From RUG563 sp964549135 (GTDB lineage: Bacteria > Bacillota > Clostridia > Christensenellales > Aristaeellaceae), in the NCBI GenBank assembly GCA_964549135.1, contig CAZJUJ010000062.1:1-15960 (forward strand): 15,960 nucleotides of DNA, written 5' to 3'. Position 1 is the first letter of the stretch; every line of letters starts with the position of its first letter. The notes under the pieces are model-generated. The model was not told the origin of the DNA, made no database searches, and saw only the letters and a list, made by a program, of their open reading frames with translations. Below are positions 1 through 8,670 of the stretch, piece after piece. The position numbers and the translations under genes are program-made.

Positions 1-1681
1 TCAGCACAGGCGGATCCGCCACAGCGGCGCGGGCGATGGCCAGCAGCTGCCGCTGGCCCTGGGAAAGATTCGCGCCGTCGCCGGTGAGCATGGTATCATA
101 GCCCTGGGGCAGATGGCGGATGAAGAAATCCGCATTGGCGATCTTCGCGGCGCGCTCGATCTCTTCATCGGTGGCATCCAGCTTGCCGTAGCGGATATTA
201 TCCCGGACGGTGCCGGTAAAGAGGTGGGTATCCTGCAGCACCATGGCCAGGGAGCGGCGCAGATCATCCTTCCTGATCTTCTGGATATTGATGCCGTCAT
301 AGCGGATTTTGCCGCCCTGAATATCATAGAAGCGATTGATCAGGTTGGTAATGGTGGTTTTGCCCGCGCCGGTGGAGCCGACGAAAGCAATCTTCTGCCC
401 CGGCTTGGCATAGAGCGAAATATTATGCAGCACGGTTTTTTCGGGCACATAGCCAAAGGTAACGTCCTCAAACACCACATCGCCCTTCAGCTCGGTATAG
501 GTGACGCTTTCCTCGGCCTTATGGGGATGCTTCCAGGCCCACATGCCGGTATGCTCGCTGGTTTCGACGATATTGCCGTTTTCGTCCTTTTTGGCGTTGA
601 CCAGGGTAACATAGCCCTCGTCCTCCTCCACCGGCTCATCCAACAGCTCAAATACCCGCTCCGCACCGGCCAGGGCCAGCATGACGGTATTGAACTGCTG
701 GGCCAGATTGGAAATGGGCTGGCTGAACTGGCGGATCATGGGCAGGAAGGCCAGCAGGGTGGCAATTTCCGTGGAAAAGACAGAGCCGGGATTATGCTGC
801 CCGTTGAGGATCATGATCACGCCCACCAGCGTAACCAGCACATAATTGCAATGGCTCAGGTTATTCATGATGGGGCCCAGCATGCTGGCAAAGGTATTGG
901 CCCGGGTGCCGGCAACGCGCACCTCTTCATTCCGGCGGGCAAATTCCTCCTTGGCCTTCTCCTCATGGCAGAAGACCTGCACCACGCGCTGGCCCTCGAT
1001 GGTTTCCTCGATATAGCCGTTGAGCGCGCCCACGGCCTTCTGCTGGGCCACGAAATTCTTGCCCGAGCGCGCGCCGATGCTCTTGGTAATGAACATCATC
1101 AGCGGCATCAGCAGAATCACCAGCAGCGTCAGCCATCCGCTCAGGCGCAGCATGAAGAAAAGCGCAAAGCAGATGGAGAGCAGGGAGGAAACGGCCTGGG
1201 GGAAGGTAGAGGAGAAAAATTCCCGCAGGGTATCGGTATCATTGGTGTAGCGGCTCATGATTTCGCCGTGGGTGCGCTGATCAAAATAGCGGATGGGCAG
1301 ATCCTCCATATGATCAAACATCTTTTTGCGAACCTTGTTCAGCACGCTGGTGGATACCATCATCATAGTGCGGTTCTGCAGATAAGTGCAGGCCGCGCTG
1401 ATGAGGAAAAGCGCCGCCATGGTAACCAGCAGGGTCACCAGCCCGTTCAGGGCGGGCACGATGCCGGTCAGCGCGTATTCCGCGGCCAATTCGCCAATCA
1501 GGGCATAGACCGGCTGCAGCATATAGGTGGTCAGGGAACTGATGCCGGTGGTGACCACGATGCACAGCGCCACCAGAAGCAGGCTTCCGCGGCTTTCCTT
1601 CATCAGATCAAGCAAACGCTTTAAGGTGCCCTTGGCATTCTTGGGCTTGGCCGGGGCTCTCATTTGTCCGCGCGGAGGCAT
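1..1681 (-). CDS. ABC exporter half-transporter, canonical-ATPase subunit (3' end outside window)
   Basis: Membrane permease fused to an ATPase; with the gene upstream it should form a heterodimeric exporter, probably for drugs or lipids. About 560 residues are visible. Hydrophobic membrane segments lie at roughly 33-56, 76-97, 165-200, 278-292 and 303-320. The ATPase domain starts near 400: Walker A GSTGAGKT at 435-442, Q-loop Q483 in AMVLQDTHLF, and the signature motif as LSQGQ at 539-543 instead of LSGGQ. The frame leaves the window before Walker B, so the missing part is only about 50-70 residues. A charged insert at about 350-398 between membrane and ATPase domains is, from memory, normal in this Clostridia family. 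The ATG at 1681 lies 2 nt after the TGA of the preceding gene, so translation is probably coupled. The family call is secure; the substrate is unknown. Confidence 0.93.
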   Translation of the reverse strand, partial: MPPRGQMRAPAKPKNAKGTLKRLLDLMKESRGSLLLVALCIVVTTGISSLTTYMLQPVYALIGELAAEYALTGIVPALNGLVTLLVTMAALFLISAACTYLQNRTMMMVSTSVLNKVRKKMFDHMEDLPIRYFDQRTHGEIMSRYTNDTDTLREFFSSTFPQAVSSLLSICFALFFMLRLSGWLTLLVILLMPLMMFITKSIGARSGKNFVAQQKAVGALNGYIEETIEGQRVVQVFCHEEKAKEEFARRNEEVRVAGTRANTFASMLGPIMNNLSHCNYVLVTLVGVIMILNGQHNPGSVFSTEIATLLAFLPMIRQFSQPISNLAQQFNTVMLALAGAERVFELLDEPVEEDEGYVTLVNAKKDENGNIVETSEHTGMWAWKHPHKAEESVTYTELKGDVVFEDVTFGYVPEKTVLHNISLYAKPGQKIAFVGSTGAGKTTITNLINRFYDIQGGKIRYDGINIQKIRKDDLRRSLAMVLQDTHLFTGTVRDNIRYGKLDATDEEIERAAKIANADFFIRHLPQGYDTMLTGDGANLSQGQRQLLAIARAAVADPPVL

Positions 1682-1683
1682 AA

Positions 1684-3423
1684 TCAGGCCACCCCCTTCT
1701 GCTGGGAAGTATAGACTTCGCGATAGATTTCGCTGCGCTGCATAAGCTCATCATGGCTGCCGATATCGGTCACCCGGCCATCATTAAGCACGATGATGCG
1801 ATCGGCATCCATGACGGAGGTGATCCGCTGGGCGATAATGATCTTGGTGGTTTCGGGCATATGGCTGCCCAGCGCCTCCCGGATGCGGGCATCGGTGGCC
1901 GTATCCACGGCGGAGGTGGCATCGTCAAAGATGATGATCTTCGGCTTCTTCAGCAGCGCCCGGGCAATGCAGAGCCGCTGCTTCTGGCCGCCGGATACAT
2001 TCACGCCGCCCTGGCCCAGATCCATATCATAGCCGCCCGGCAGCGCGCGCACAAATTCATCCGCCGCAGAGGCCCGGCAGGCCGCGGCGATTTCCTCATC
2101 GGTGGCGTTTTCATCGCCCCAGCGCAGGTTATCCTTAATGGAGCCGGAGAAAAGCACATTCTTCTGCAGCACCATGGCCACCTGATTCCGAAGGGCGTGA
2201 ATATCATAGCCCCTTACATCCTTTCCGCCCACCAGGATCCTGCCGCAGGTGACATCATACAGCCGGGGGATCAGGGAAACCAGCGTGGTCTTGGCAGAGC
2301 CTGTGCCGCCGATGATGCCGATGGTTTCGCCGGAGCGGATGGTGAAATTCGCATCCTCCAGCACCAGATTGCCTTCATCGCCGCTGTAGGAAAAGCCCAC
2401 ATGATCAAAAACGATGGAGCCATCCTTTACCTCGGTCTCCGCCTGCTGGGGGCTGACGATCTCCGGCTCCTCATCCAGCACCTCGCAGATGCGGCTGATG
2501 GAGGCCCGGGCCATCACAAAGGAAACAAACAGGAAGGAGAGCATCATCAGGCTCATGAGAATCTGCATCACATACTGAATGAAGGAGGAAAGGGCGCCCA
2601 GCATCATCGTGCCGCCGATAATCTGATTGCCGCCCAGCCAGAGAATGGCGATAATGCAGCCGTTCATCAGAATCTGCATCAGCGGGCTGTTCCAGATAAC
2701 CACCCTTTCCGCGGCGCGCTGGGTCGCGGTCAGGTCATCGGCAGAGGCCTCGAATTTTTCCTTTTCATGGGTGGCGCGCACAAAGGCCTTGACCACCCGG
2801 ATGGCGATCAGGTTTTCCTGCACGGAGGCATTGAGCGCATCGTATTTCTTCATCATGATCTGGAACCGGGGGAAGGCCTTGCTCATGATGATGGTAATGC
2901 CCGCCAGCAGAATGGGCGCGGCCACCAGAAGGATGGGCATCAGCGAGGCATTCATCCGGAAGGCCATGATCACCGCCATGACCATCATCAGCGGGCTGCG
3001 CACCGCCATGCGCACCAGCATCATCACCACATTCTGGGTCTGGTTTACGTCGGTGGTCAGACGGGTGACCAGCGAGGCGGTGGAGAATTTATCGATATTT
3101 TTAAAGGAATAATGCTGCACCTTTTCAAAAATCGCCTGGCGCAGATTTCTGGAAAAGCCCATGCCGCCCAGGGCCGAAAGGCGGCTGCCCGCCATGCCAA
3201 AGCCCATGGAAATGACAGACATCAGCAGCATCAGCCCGCCATAGAGCAGCACCCGGCTCAGATTGCCCGTGGCGGCGCTCTCGGGAATAATGGTATCAAT
3301 CAGCGTGGCGGTGAGGGTGGGCAGCATCATTTCCATGACGACCTCCCCAATCATCACCAGCGGGCAGAGAATCAGATATTTTTTATACTTGCCCGCATAT
3401 TTCAGCAAACGAAAAAACTGCAC
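1684..3423 (-). CDS. ABC exporter half-transporter, degenerate-ATPase subunit
   Basis: 579-residue permease-ATPase, partner of the ABC gene just downstream. Membrane segments lie at about 16-40, 56-78, 130-180, 250-272 and 283-305. The ATPase domain has Walker A as GGTGSAKT at 372-379 (Ala377 where Gly is usual), Q-loop Q420, signature VSGGQ at 476-480, Walker B IIIFDD with Asp501 in place of the catalytic Glu, and Gln532 in place of the switch His. These replacements match the degenerate half of heterodimeric exporters such as TM287/288 and BmrCD, so they are probably functional rather than damage. The start is a GTG at 3423; a GGGAGG at 3434-3439 inside the end of marR sits about 10 nt upstream of it. 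Only 6 nt separate it from the marR stop, so marR and both ABC genes should share one transcript. The exported substrate cannot be told. Confidence 0.95.
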   Translation of the reverse strand: MQFFRLLKYAGKYKKYLILCPLVMIGEVVMEMMLPTLTATLIDTIIPESAATGNLSRVLLYGGLMLLMSVISMGFGMAGSRLSALGGMGFSRNLRQAIFEKVQHYSFKNIDKFSTASLVTRLTTDVNQTQNVVMMLVRMAVRSPLMMVMAVIMAFRMNASLMPILLVAAPILLAGITIIMSKAFPRFQIMMKKYDALNASVQENLIAIRVVKAFVRATHEKEKFEASADDLTATQRAAERVVIWNSPLMQILMNGCIIAILWLGGNQIIGGTMMLGALSSFIQYVMQILMSLMMLSFLFVSFVMARASISRICEVLDEEPEIVSPQQAETEVKDGSIVFDHVGFSYSGDEGNLVLEDANFTIRSGETIGIIGGTGSAKTTLVSLIPRLYDVTCGRILVGGKDVRGYDIHALRNQVAMVLQKNVLFSGSIKDNLRWGDENATDEEIAAACRASAADEFVRALPGGYDMDLGQGGVNVSGGQKQRLCIARALLKKPKIIIFDDATSAVDTATDARIREALGSHMPETTKIIIAQRITSVMDADRIIVLNDGRVTDIGSHDELMQRSEIYREVYTSQQKGVA

Positions 3424-3429
3424 GTTCTT

Positions 3430-3924
3430 TTATTCCTCCCTGTCTTCCTGCGGCTGCTCCCGCAATTTTTCTGCCAGCCGGCAGATCATCAAATGCCGGC
3501 AGCTTTCATCCGCCAGATTATCAAACATTTTTTCGCAGGTATGCCGGAAGGAAAGAATCTCCTCCTCCGTCAGCCCCGCAAACATTTTTTCATCCAGGGC
3601 ATCAAAGATCCGTCGGTGCTCCTCCAGCCGGCTTCTGCCTTCCTCCGTCAGATGCAGGCAATTGCGCCGGGTATCCCGTTCATTGGGCTTGCGCTCCACC
3701 AGCCCCGCCTTTTCCAGCCGCTTCAGGCTGGCTGCGGCAGATGCGGGGGTCACATCCAGTTCGTCCGCCGCATCCTTCTGCGTGCAGCCGGGATGCTCCT
3801 CAATATACCGCAATAGCGGCGGCTGGCCGGGATGCAGCCCCGATGGGCCCATCAGCGCCCGCGTCTGTATCTTCCGCAGCAGCTCCAGCCGATGCAGCGC
3901 CCCTACCGTTTCGCGATGCGCCAT
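3430..3924 (-). CDS. MarR-family transcriptional regulator
   Basis: 164-residue winged-helix repressor of the MarR type, expected to bind DNA as a dimer and release it when a ligand binds. The recognition-helix region is at about 47-75 (TQKDAADELDVTPASAAASL), followed by the wing at 76-95 with the conserved basic and acidic RDTRR pattern at 83-87. C-terminal helices for dimerisation follow. The ATG at 3924 has AGGAGG 6 nt upstream. A consensus promoter drives it from 3997-3969, and a palindrome lies between that promoter and the gene. As the first gene before two exporter genes, it most likely represses its own operon and so controls efflux. It is divergent from the pyrimidine operon; any effect on that operon would be speculation. 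The ligand is unknown. Confidence 0.93.
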   Translation of the reverse strand: MAHRETVGALHRLELLRKIQTRALMGPSGLHPGQPPLLRYIEEHPGCTQKDAADELDVTPASAAASLKRLEKAGLVERKPNERDTRRNCLHLTEEGRSRLEEHRRIFDALDEKMFAGLTEEEILSFRHTCEKMFDNLADESCRHLMICRLAEKLREQPQEDREE

Positions 3925-3945
3925 GCTCCGCCTCCTTTCGTCAAT

Positions 3946-3955
3946 CAGTTAACTG
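3946..3955. promoter_or_regulatory. Palindromic operator candidate for the MarR protein
   Basis: CAGTTAACTG is a perfect 10-bp palindrome in the 5' leader of marR, just downstream of the predicted start of transcription (about 3962). A second half-site pair, GTTAA at 3948-3952 and TTAAC at 3964-3968, forms a wider inverted repeat that reaches the -10 box. The position fits autorepression. Which of the two is the real operator cannot be settled from sequence. Confidence 0.5.
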
Positions 3956-3968
3956 TTAGCCGTTTAAC

Positions 3969-3997
3969 ATTATATGCATCTCCGTTTCCGCTGTCAA
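3969..3997 (-). promoter_or_regulatory. Consensus sigma-A promoter for the marR-ABC operon
   Basis: On the minus strand TTGACA (3997-3992) and TATAAT (3974-3969) are separated by 17 nt. Both hexamers match the vegetative consensus exactly. Transcription should start near 3962, giving a leader of about 38 nt before the marR ATG. Confidence 0.85.
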
Positions 3998-4081
3998 TCC
4001 CCTTTTCGGCAATCTTTCTTCCTTATTTTGCTGCGGCAGCGCCCGGGATGCAGCCGCTTTTCCCGGAAAAGGGGATTGACA
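3992..4081. repeat. Perfect 16-bp inverted repeat containing both divergent -35 boxes
   Basis: TGTCAATCCCCTTTTC at 3992-4007 is the exact reverse complement of GAAAAGGGGATTGACA at 4066-4081, with 58 bp between the arms. Each arm consists of the -35 hexamer plus the 10 bp just upstream of it, so the marR and pyr promoters share one identical upstream element. The match ends sharply at both sides. It may be a shared regulator site or the trace of a promoter duplication. Confidence 0.8.
4057..4071. promoter_or_regulatory. Palindrome directly upstream of the pyr -35 box
   Basis: CTTTTCCCGGAAAAG has two 7-bp arms around a single central C. It overlaps the right arm of the shared inverted repeat and ends 4 bp before the TTGACA of the pyr promoter. 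An activator or repressor could bind here. No counterpart is seen in front of marR. The function is not known. Confidence 0.4.
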
Positions 4082-4104
4082 AATTTCGCAGAATGGGATA
4101 TAAT
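4076..4104 (+). promoter_or_regulatory. Consensus sigma-A promoter for the pyr operon
   Basis: TTGACA at 4076-4081 and TATAAT at 4099-4104 with a 17-nt spacer, an exact vegetative consensus. Transcription should begin near 4109-4111, leaving only about 26 nt before the pyrC ATG. That is too short for the anti-antiterminator and terminator used by PyrR. A weak hairpin, AAGG at 4122-4125 with CCTT at 4133-4136, could cover the ribosome binding site. Confidence 0.85.
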
Positions 4105-4136
4105 ATCTCGAAATGTGCGTAAAGGGGGGAAGCCTT

Positions 4137-5411
4137 ATGCGGTGCTTGCTCAAGGGCGGGCAGGTGTATCAGGGCGGCTCCTTTTTTTCTGCCGATGTGG
4201 CAGTGGAAAAGGGCATGGTTGTCGATATTGCTTCTGCGATTTCGCCCCGTCCCGGCGATCGTATTTTTGATTTTTCCCATTGCTTTCTTGTTCCCGGTTT
4301 CGTTGATGTCCATGTTCATCTCCGAGAGCCGGGATTTTTTTATAAAGAAACCATCCGTACCGGCACGCTGGCGGCGGCCCGGGGCGGGTATGCGGCGGTC
4401 TGCTCCATGCCCAATCTCAATCCCGCGCCGGATACCCTGCCGCATCTGAAGGTGCAATTGGATGCCATCCGCCGGGATGCAAAGATCCCCGTCTATCCCT
4501 ACGGCTGCATTACCATGGGCCAGAAGGGCGCGGGGCTGCTGGCGGATTATTCCGCCCTGGCCCCGCATGTGATCGGCTTTTCCGACGATGGAAGGGGCGT
4601 GCAGGAGGAGGAAATCATGCGCCTTGCCATGCTGGCCATTAAGAAAACAGGCCGGGTGCTGGCCGCCCACTGCGAGGTGGATTCCCTGCTCCGGGGCGGC
4701 TATATCCATGACGGGCCCTACGCCCGGCTGCACGGGCATAAGGGCATCTGCTCCGAAAGCGAAACCGCCCAGGTGATCCGGGATCTGCGTCTGGCCCGGG
4801 AAACGGGCTGCCGCTACCATGTCTGCCATGTTTCCGCCAAGGAAACGGTGGATGCCATCCGGGATGCAAAGAGGCAGGGCGCAGATGTCACCTGCGAAAC
4901 CGCGCCCCATTACCTGACGCTGACGGATATGGAGCTTCAGGAGGAGGGCCGCTTCAAAATGAACCCGCCCATCCGGGAGAAGCGGGATCAGGAGGCCCTG
5001 CTGGAGGGCATTCTGGACGGCACCATCGATATGATCGCCACCGATCATGCCCCCCATTCCGATGCGGAAAAGGATCGGGGCCTTGCCGGCAGCCTGATGG
5101 GCGTGGTGGGGCTGGAATGCGCCTTCCGGGTGCTGTATACCCAACTGGTGCAGGAAAAAAAGCTGCTTTCCCTGGCGCAATTGGTGCAGCTGATGAGCAT
5201 CGCCCCCCGCCGCCGCTTCGGCATCGAGGGCGGCCTGGAAAAGGGCATGCGGGCGGATATCACCGTGATCGATCCTGCCGTCAAGGGGAAAATCAATCCG
5301 GATGAATTTCTCTCCATGGGCCGGGCCACGCCCTTTGAGGATTGGGAAACCACGGGGGATGTGATCATGACCATGGCGGGGGGCAAAATCGTCTGGGAGA
5401 AAAAGCGCTGA
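4137..5411 (+). CDS. pyrC: Dihydroorotase
   Basis: Zinc enzyme that interconverts N-carbamoyl-L-aspartate and dihydroorotate, the third step of UMP synthesis. It has 424 residues, normal for type I bacterial dihydroorotases. The metal ligands fall where expected: HVH at 59-61, Asp151 in the FSDDG motif, His178 in AAHCE, and His231 in CHVSAK; ATDHAPH at 301-307 carries the catalytic Asp303. The start chosen is the ATG at 4137, with a G-rich ribosome binding site (GGGGGGA, 4124-4130) about 6 nt away. An in-frame ATG at 4113 coincides with the predicted transcription start and has no binding site. It is the first gene of the operon. The arrangement with pyrC first and carB second, without carA, is uncommon among the pyr operons I know. 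Confidence 0.95.
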   Translation: MRCLLKGGQVYQGGSFFSADVAVEKGMVVDIASAISPRPGDRIFDFSHCFLVPGFVDVHVHLREPGFFYKETIRTGTLAAARGGYAAVCSMPNLNPAPDTLPHLKVQLDAIRRDAKIPVYPYGCITMGQKGAGLLADYSALAPHVIGFSDDGRGVQEEEIMRLAMLAIKKTGRVLAAHCEVDSLLRGGYIHDGPYARLHGHKGICSESETAQVIRDLRLARETGCRYHVCHVSAKETVDAIRDAKRQGADVTCETAPHYLTLTDMELQEEGRFKMNPPIREKRDQEALLEGILDGTIDMIATDHAPHSDAEKDRGLAGSLMGVVGLECAFRVLYTQLVQEKKLLSLAQLVQLMSIAPRRRFGIEGGLEKGMRADITVIDPAVKGKINPDEFLSMGRATPFEDWETTGDVIMTMAGGKIVWEKKR

Positions 5412-5414
5412 CCC

Positions 5415-5436
5415 GCAGAAAGGAATTTCTGCTTTT
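5415..5436 (+). terminator. Small hairpin with T-tail between pyrC and carB
   Basis: GCAGAAA (5415-5421) pairs with TTTCTGC (5426-5432) around the loop GGAA, and TTTT follows at once. The 7-bp, AT-containing stem is weak for a terminator. It could be a partial terminator, a processing site, or mRNA protection for the pyrC message. No promoter for carB is visible in the 60-bp gap, so read-through is expected. Confidence 0.4.
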
Positions 5437-5471
5437 CATACACACACAGATATTTGAAGGGGGAATAGGGT

Positions 5472-8400
5472 ATGCCCAAGCGCAAGGATTTGAAAAAGAT
5501 TCTGATTATCGGTTCCGGCCCCATCGTCATCGGCCAGGCGGCAGAATTTGACTATGCCGGAACGCAGGCCTGTCTGGCCCTGAAGGAGGAGGGCTATGAG
5601 GTGGTGCTGTGCAATTCCAATCCCGCCACCATCATGACCGATACCGCCATTGCCGATAAGGTGTATATGGAGCCGCTGACGCTGGAATATGTGGCGAAAA
5701 TTCTGCGCTATGAGCGGCCCGATGCCATCGTGCCGGGCATCGGCGGCCAGACGGGGCTGAATCTGGCCATGCAATTGGAAAAGAAGGGCGTACTCAAGGA
5801 ATGCCGGGTAGAATTGCTGGGCACCGGCTCCTCTTCCATCGAGCGGGCGGAGGATCGGGAGCTTTTCAAGGAGCTTTGCCAATCCATCGGCGAGCCCACC
5901 ATTCCCTCCGAAATCACCTATTCTCTGGAGGAGGCCCGGGCGGCGGCCGGCCGCATCGGCTATCCCGTGGTGCTGCGCCCCGCCTTTACCCTGGGCGGCA
6001 CGGGCGGCGGCTTTGCCGATAATGAAGAGGAATTGATCGAAATCGGCCTCAACGCCTTCAAGCTCTCTCCCGTGCATCAGGTGCTGATTGAAAAGAGCGT
6101 CAAGGGCTATAAGGAAATTGAATTTGAGGTCATGCGGGATTCCGCCGATCATGCCATTACCATCTGCGGCATGGAAAATATTGATCCCGTGGGCGTGCAT
6201 ACCGGCGATTCCATCGTGGTGGCCCCCATCATGACCCTGAATGCGCATGATCTGAAAATGCTGAATGACAGCGCCATCAAGATCATCCGGGAATTGAAGA
6301 TCGAAGGCGGCTGCAACGTGCAGTTTGCCCTCAATCCCGACAGCAGCGAATATTATCTAATCGAGGTCAATCCCCGGGTATCCCGTTCCTCCGCCCTGGC
6401 CTCCAAGGCCAGCGGCTATCCCATCGCCCGGGTAACCGCCAAAATCGCCGTGGGCATGACGCTGGAGGAAATCTCCATCGCCAATACCAACGCCGCCTTT
6501 GAGCCGCAGCTGGATTACATGATCGCCAAGCTGCCCCGCTTCCCCTTTGATAAATTCACCTCCGCCTCCAATACTTTGGGCACCCAGATGAAGGCCACGG
6601 GCGAGGTAATGGGCATCGGCTCCACCTTGGAGGAATGCCTGCTCAAGGGCATCCGCTCCCTGGAAATCGGCGCCAATCATATTTATCTGCACAAATTCGA
6701 TTCCATGTCGCCGGAGGAGCTGCTGGAATATATCAGCACCTTCCGCTCCGATAATATTTTCGCCATTGCGGAGCTGATCTATCACGGCGTTTCCATCGAA
6801 AAGCTCTATGAGATCACCCAGATCACGCCCTTCTTCCTGGAGGCCATCAAGCGCATCGTGGAAATGGAGGAAACGCTGAAAAAGCATCCCCGGGATCTTG
6901 AAACCCTCACCGCCGCCAAGAAAATGGGCTTTTCCGATCGGTATGTGGCCCGGCTCTGGCAATGCACGGAGCTGGAGGTCTATCATTTCCGGCGGGAGCA
7001 TCGGCTCTTCCCCGTCTTCCGTATGGTGGATACCTGCCATACCGGGGCGTACATCCCCTATTTCTATTCCAGCTATACCGGGGAAAACGCCTCGGTGCTG
7101 ACGGATAAGAAAAAGATCGTGGTGCTGGGTGCCGGGCCCATCCGCATCGGCCAGGGCGTGGAATTTGATTATTCCACCGTCCATGCCGTCATGACCATCA
7201 AAAAGGCGGGCTATGAGGCCATCATCATCAATAATAACCCCGAAACCGTATCCACCGATTACACCACCGCCGACAAGCTCTATTTTGAGCCCCTGACCCC
7301 CGAGGATGTTATGAACATCATCGAATTTGAAAAGCCGGAGGGTGTGGTGGCCTCCCTGGGCGGGCAGACCGCCATCAACCTGGCCCAGCCCCTGGCGGAT
7401 CGGGGCGTAAAGATCATCGGCACCGATTGCGCCGCCATCGACCGGGCGGAGGATCGCAATGCCTTTGAGCAGCTGCTCAACGAGCTGGATATTCCCCGGG
7501 CCAAGGGCCGCGCCGTCACCCGGATTGAGGACGGCATTGCCGCCGCCGCGGAAATCGGCTATCCGGTGCTGGTGCGCCCCTCCTTCGTGCTGGGCGGCCG
7601 GGCCATGCAGATCGTGGCCAATGAGGAGCAGCTGCGCCAGTATCTTAAAACCGCCGTGGAAATCGATGAGGATAAGCCCGTGCTGGTGGATAAATACATC
7701 GAGGGCCGGGAGGTAGAGGTGGACGCCATCTGCGATGGGCATGATGTATTCGTCCCCGGCATTATGGAGCTGGTGGAGCGCACCGGCGTGCATTCCGGCG
7801 ATTCCATTTCGGTCTATCCCTCCTTCTCCATTTCCGATAAGGTCAAGGGCGTCATTCTGCAGTACGCCAAGAAGCTGGGCCTGGGCATCGGCATTGTGGG
7901 GCTGTATAATATCCAGTTCATCGTGGATCGGGAGGATCAGGTCTTCATCATTGAGGTCAATCCCCGCTCCTCCCGCACGGTGCCCTTCCTCTCCAAATCC
8001 ACCGGTTATTCCCTGGCCGATATCGCCACCGAGGTCATCCTGGGCAAATCCCTGAAGGAATTGGGCATTTTCGGCATCTATCCCGATGAAAAGGAGCGCT
8101 GGTATGCCAAGGCCCCCGTTTTCTCCTTCAATAAGATCCGGGGCCTGGACGCCTATCTTTCCCCCGAAATGAAATCCACCGGCGAGGCCATCGGCTATGA
8201 TAAGACCCTGAACCGCGCCCTCTATAAGGCGCTGCAGGCGGCGGGCATGCATCTGCAGAATTACGGCACGGTCTTTGCCACCATCGCCGACCGGGATAAG
8301 CAGGAGGCCCTGCCCCTGATCCGCCGCTTCTATAACCTGGGCTTCAATATCGAGGCCACGGCGGGCACCGCCCGGTTCCTCAAGGAAAACGGCATCCGCA

Positions 8401-8642
8401 CCCATGTGCTGAAAAAGCTGGGCGAGGGCAGCGAGGAAATCGCCGAAGCCCTGCGCCAGGGGCACATCGCCTATGTACTCAATACCCGGGATGTGGGCGC
8501 GGCCCAGGCCAATGATGGCTATGAAATCCGCCGGCTGGCCACCGAAAATAACGTGACCATGTTCACCTCGCTGGATACGGTGCGGGTGCTGCTGGATGTA
8601 CTGGAGGAAACGACGCTGTCTGTTTCCACCATCGACGCCTGA
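5472..8642 (+). CDS. carB: Carbamoyl phosphate synthase, large subunit
   Basis: Makes carbamoyl phosphate from bicarbonate, ammonia and two ATP; the ammonia normally comes from the CarA glutaminase through a tunnel. It has 1056 residues, close to the usual 1060-1075. The two homologous synthetase halves are complete: the first begins with IGSGPIVIGQAAEFDYAG near residue 13 and has its ATP-grasp loop RPAFTLGGTGGGF near 169; the second begins with VLGAGPIRIGQGVEFDYS near 549 and has RPSFVLGGRAM near 701. The allosteric MGS-like domain occupies about 930-1056 and should bind effectors such as UMP. The ATG has GGGGG 8-12 nt upstream. Its partner carA is not present in this window, though the two are usually adjacent, so CarA must be encoded elsewhere. 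Confidence 0.97.
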   Translation: MPKRKDLKKILIIGSGPIVIGQAAEFDYAGTQACLALKEEGYEVVLCNSNPATIMTDTAIADKVYMEPLTLEYVAKILRYERPDAIVPGIGGQTGLNLAMQLEKKGVLKECRVELLGTGSSSIERAEDRELFKELCQSIGEPTIPSEITYSLEEARAAAGRIGYPVVLRPAFTLGGTGGGFADNEEELIEIGLNAFKLSPVHQVLIEKSVKGYKEIEFEVMRDSADHAITICGMENIDPVGVHTGDSIVVAPIMTLNAHDLKMLNDSAIKIIRELKIEGGCNVQFALNPDSSEYYLIEVNPRVSRSSALASKASGYPIARVTAKIAVGMTLEEISIANTNAAFEPQLDYMIAKLPRFPFDKFTSASNTLGTQMKATGEVMGIGSTLEECLLKGIRSLEIGANHIYLHKFDSMSPEELLEYISTFRSDNIFAIAELIYHGVSIEKLYEITQITPFFLEAIKRIVEMEETLKKHPRDLETLTAAKKMGFSDRYVARLWQCTELEVYHFRREHRLFPVFRMVDTCHTGAYIPYFYSSYTGENASVLTDKKKIVVLGAGPIRIGQGVEFDYSTVHAVMTIKKAGYEAIIINNNPETVSTDYTTADKLYFEPLTPEDVMNIIEFEKPEGVVASLGGQTAINLAQPLADRGVKIIGTDCAAIDRAEDRNAFEQLLNELDIPRAKGRAVTRIEDGIAAAAEIGYPVLVRPSFVLGGRAMQIVANEEQLRQYLKTAVEIDEDKPVLVDKYIEGREVEVDAICDGHDVFVPGIMELVERTGVHSGDSISVYPSFSISDKVKGVILQYAKKLGLGIGIVGLYNIQFIVDREDQVFIIEVNPRSSRTVPFLSKSTGYSLADIATEVILGKSLKELGIFGIYPDEKERWYAKAPVFSFNKIRGLDAYLSPEMKSTGEAIGYDKTLNRALYKALQAAGMHLQNYGTVFATIADRDKQEALPLIRRFYNLGFNIEATAGTARFLKENGIRTHVLKKLGEGSEEIAEALRQGHIAYVLNTRDVGAAQANDGYEIRRLATENNVTMFTSLDTVRVLLDVLEETTLSVSTIDA

Positions 8643-8670
8643 AAAAAGCAAAACGCAGGGGGAGATACCC

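Noticed and set aside
113..1624. Long plus-strand open frame opposite the ABC gene
   Set aside because: Rich in His, Gln and Gly with no recognisable domain; it mirrors the GC-biased codons of the real minus-strand gene with clear ABC motifs.
1753..3816. 687-codon plus-strand open frame opposite ABC and marR
   Set aside because: Same mirror effect; no ribosome binding site and it crosses two genes with strong motifs.
4113..4136. Earlier in-frame ATG for pyrC
   Set aside because: Coincides with the predicted transcription start and has no binding site; the ATG at 4137 has one and fits the family N-terminus and metal-ligand positions.
8596..8670. N-terminal extension of pyrK
   Set aside because: Lies inside carB; AGGGGGAG before 8671 and the family N-terminus favour 8671.
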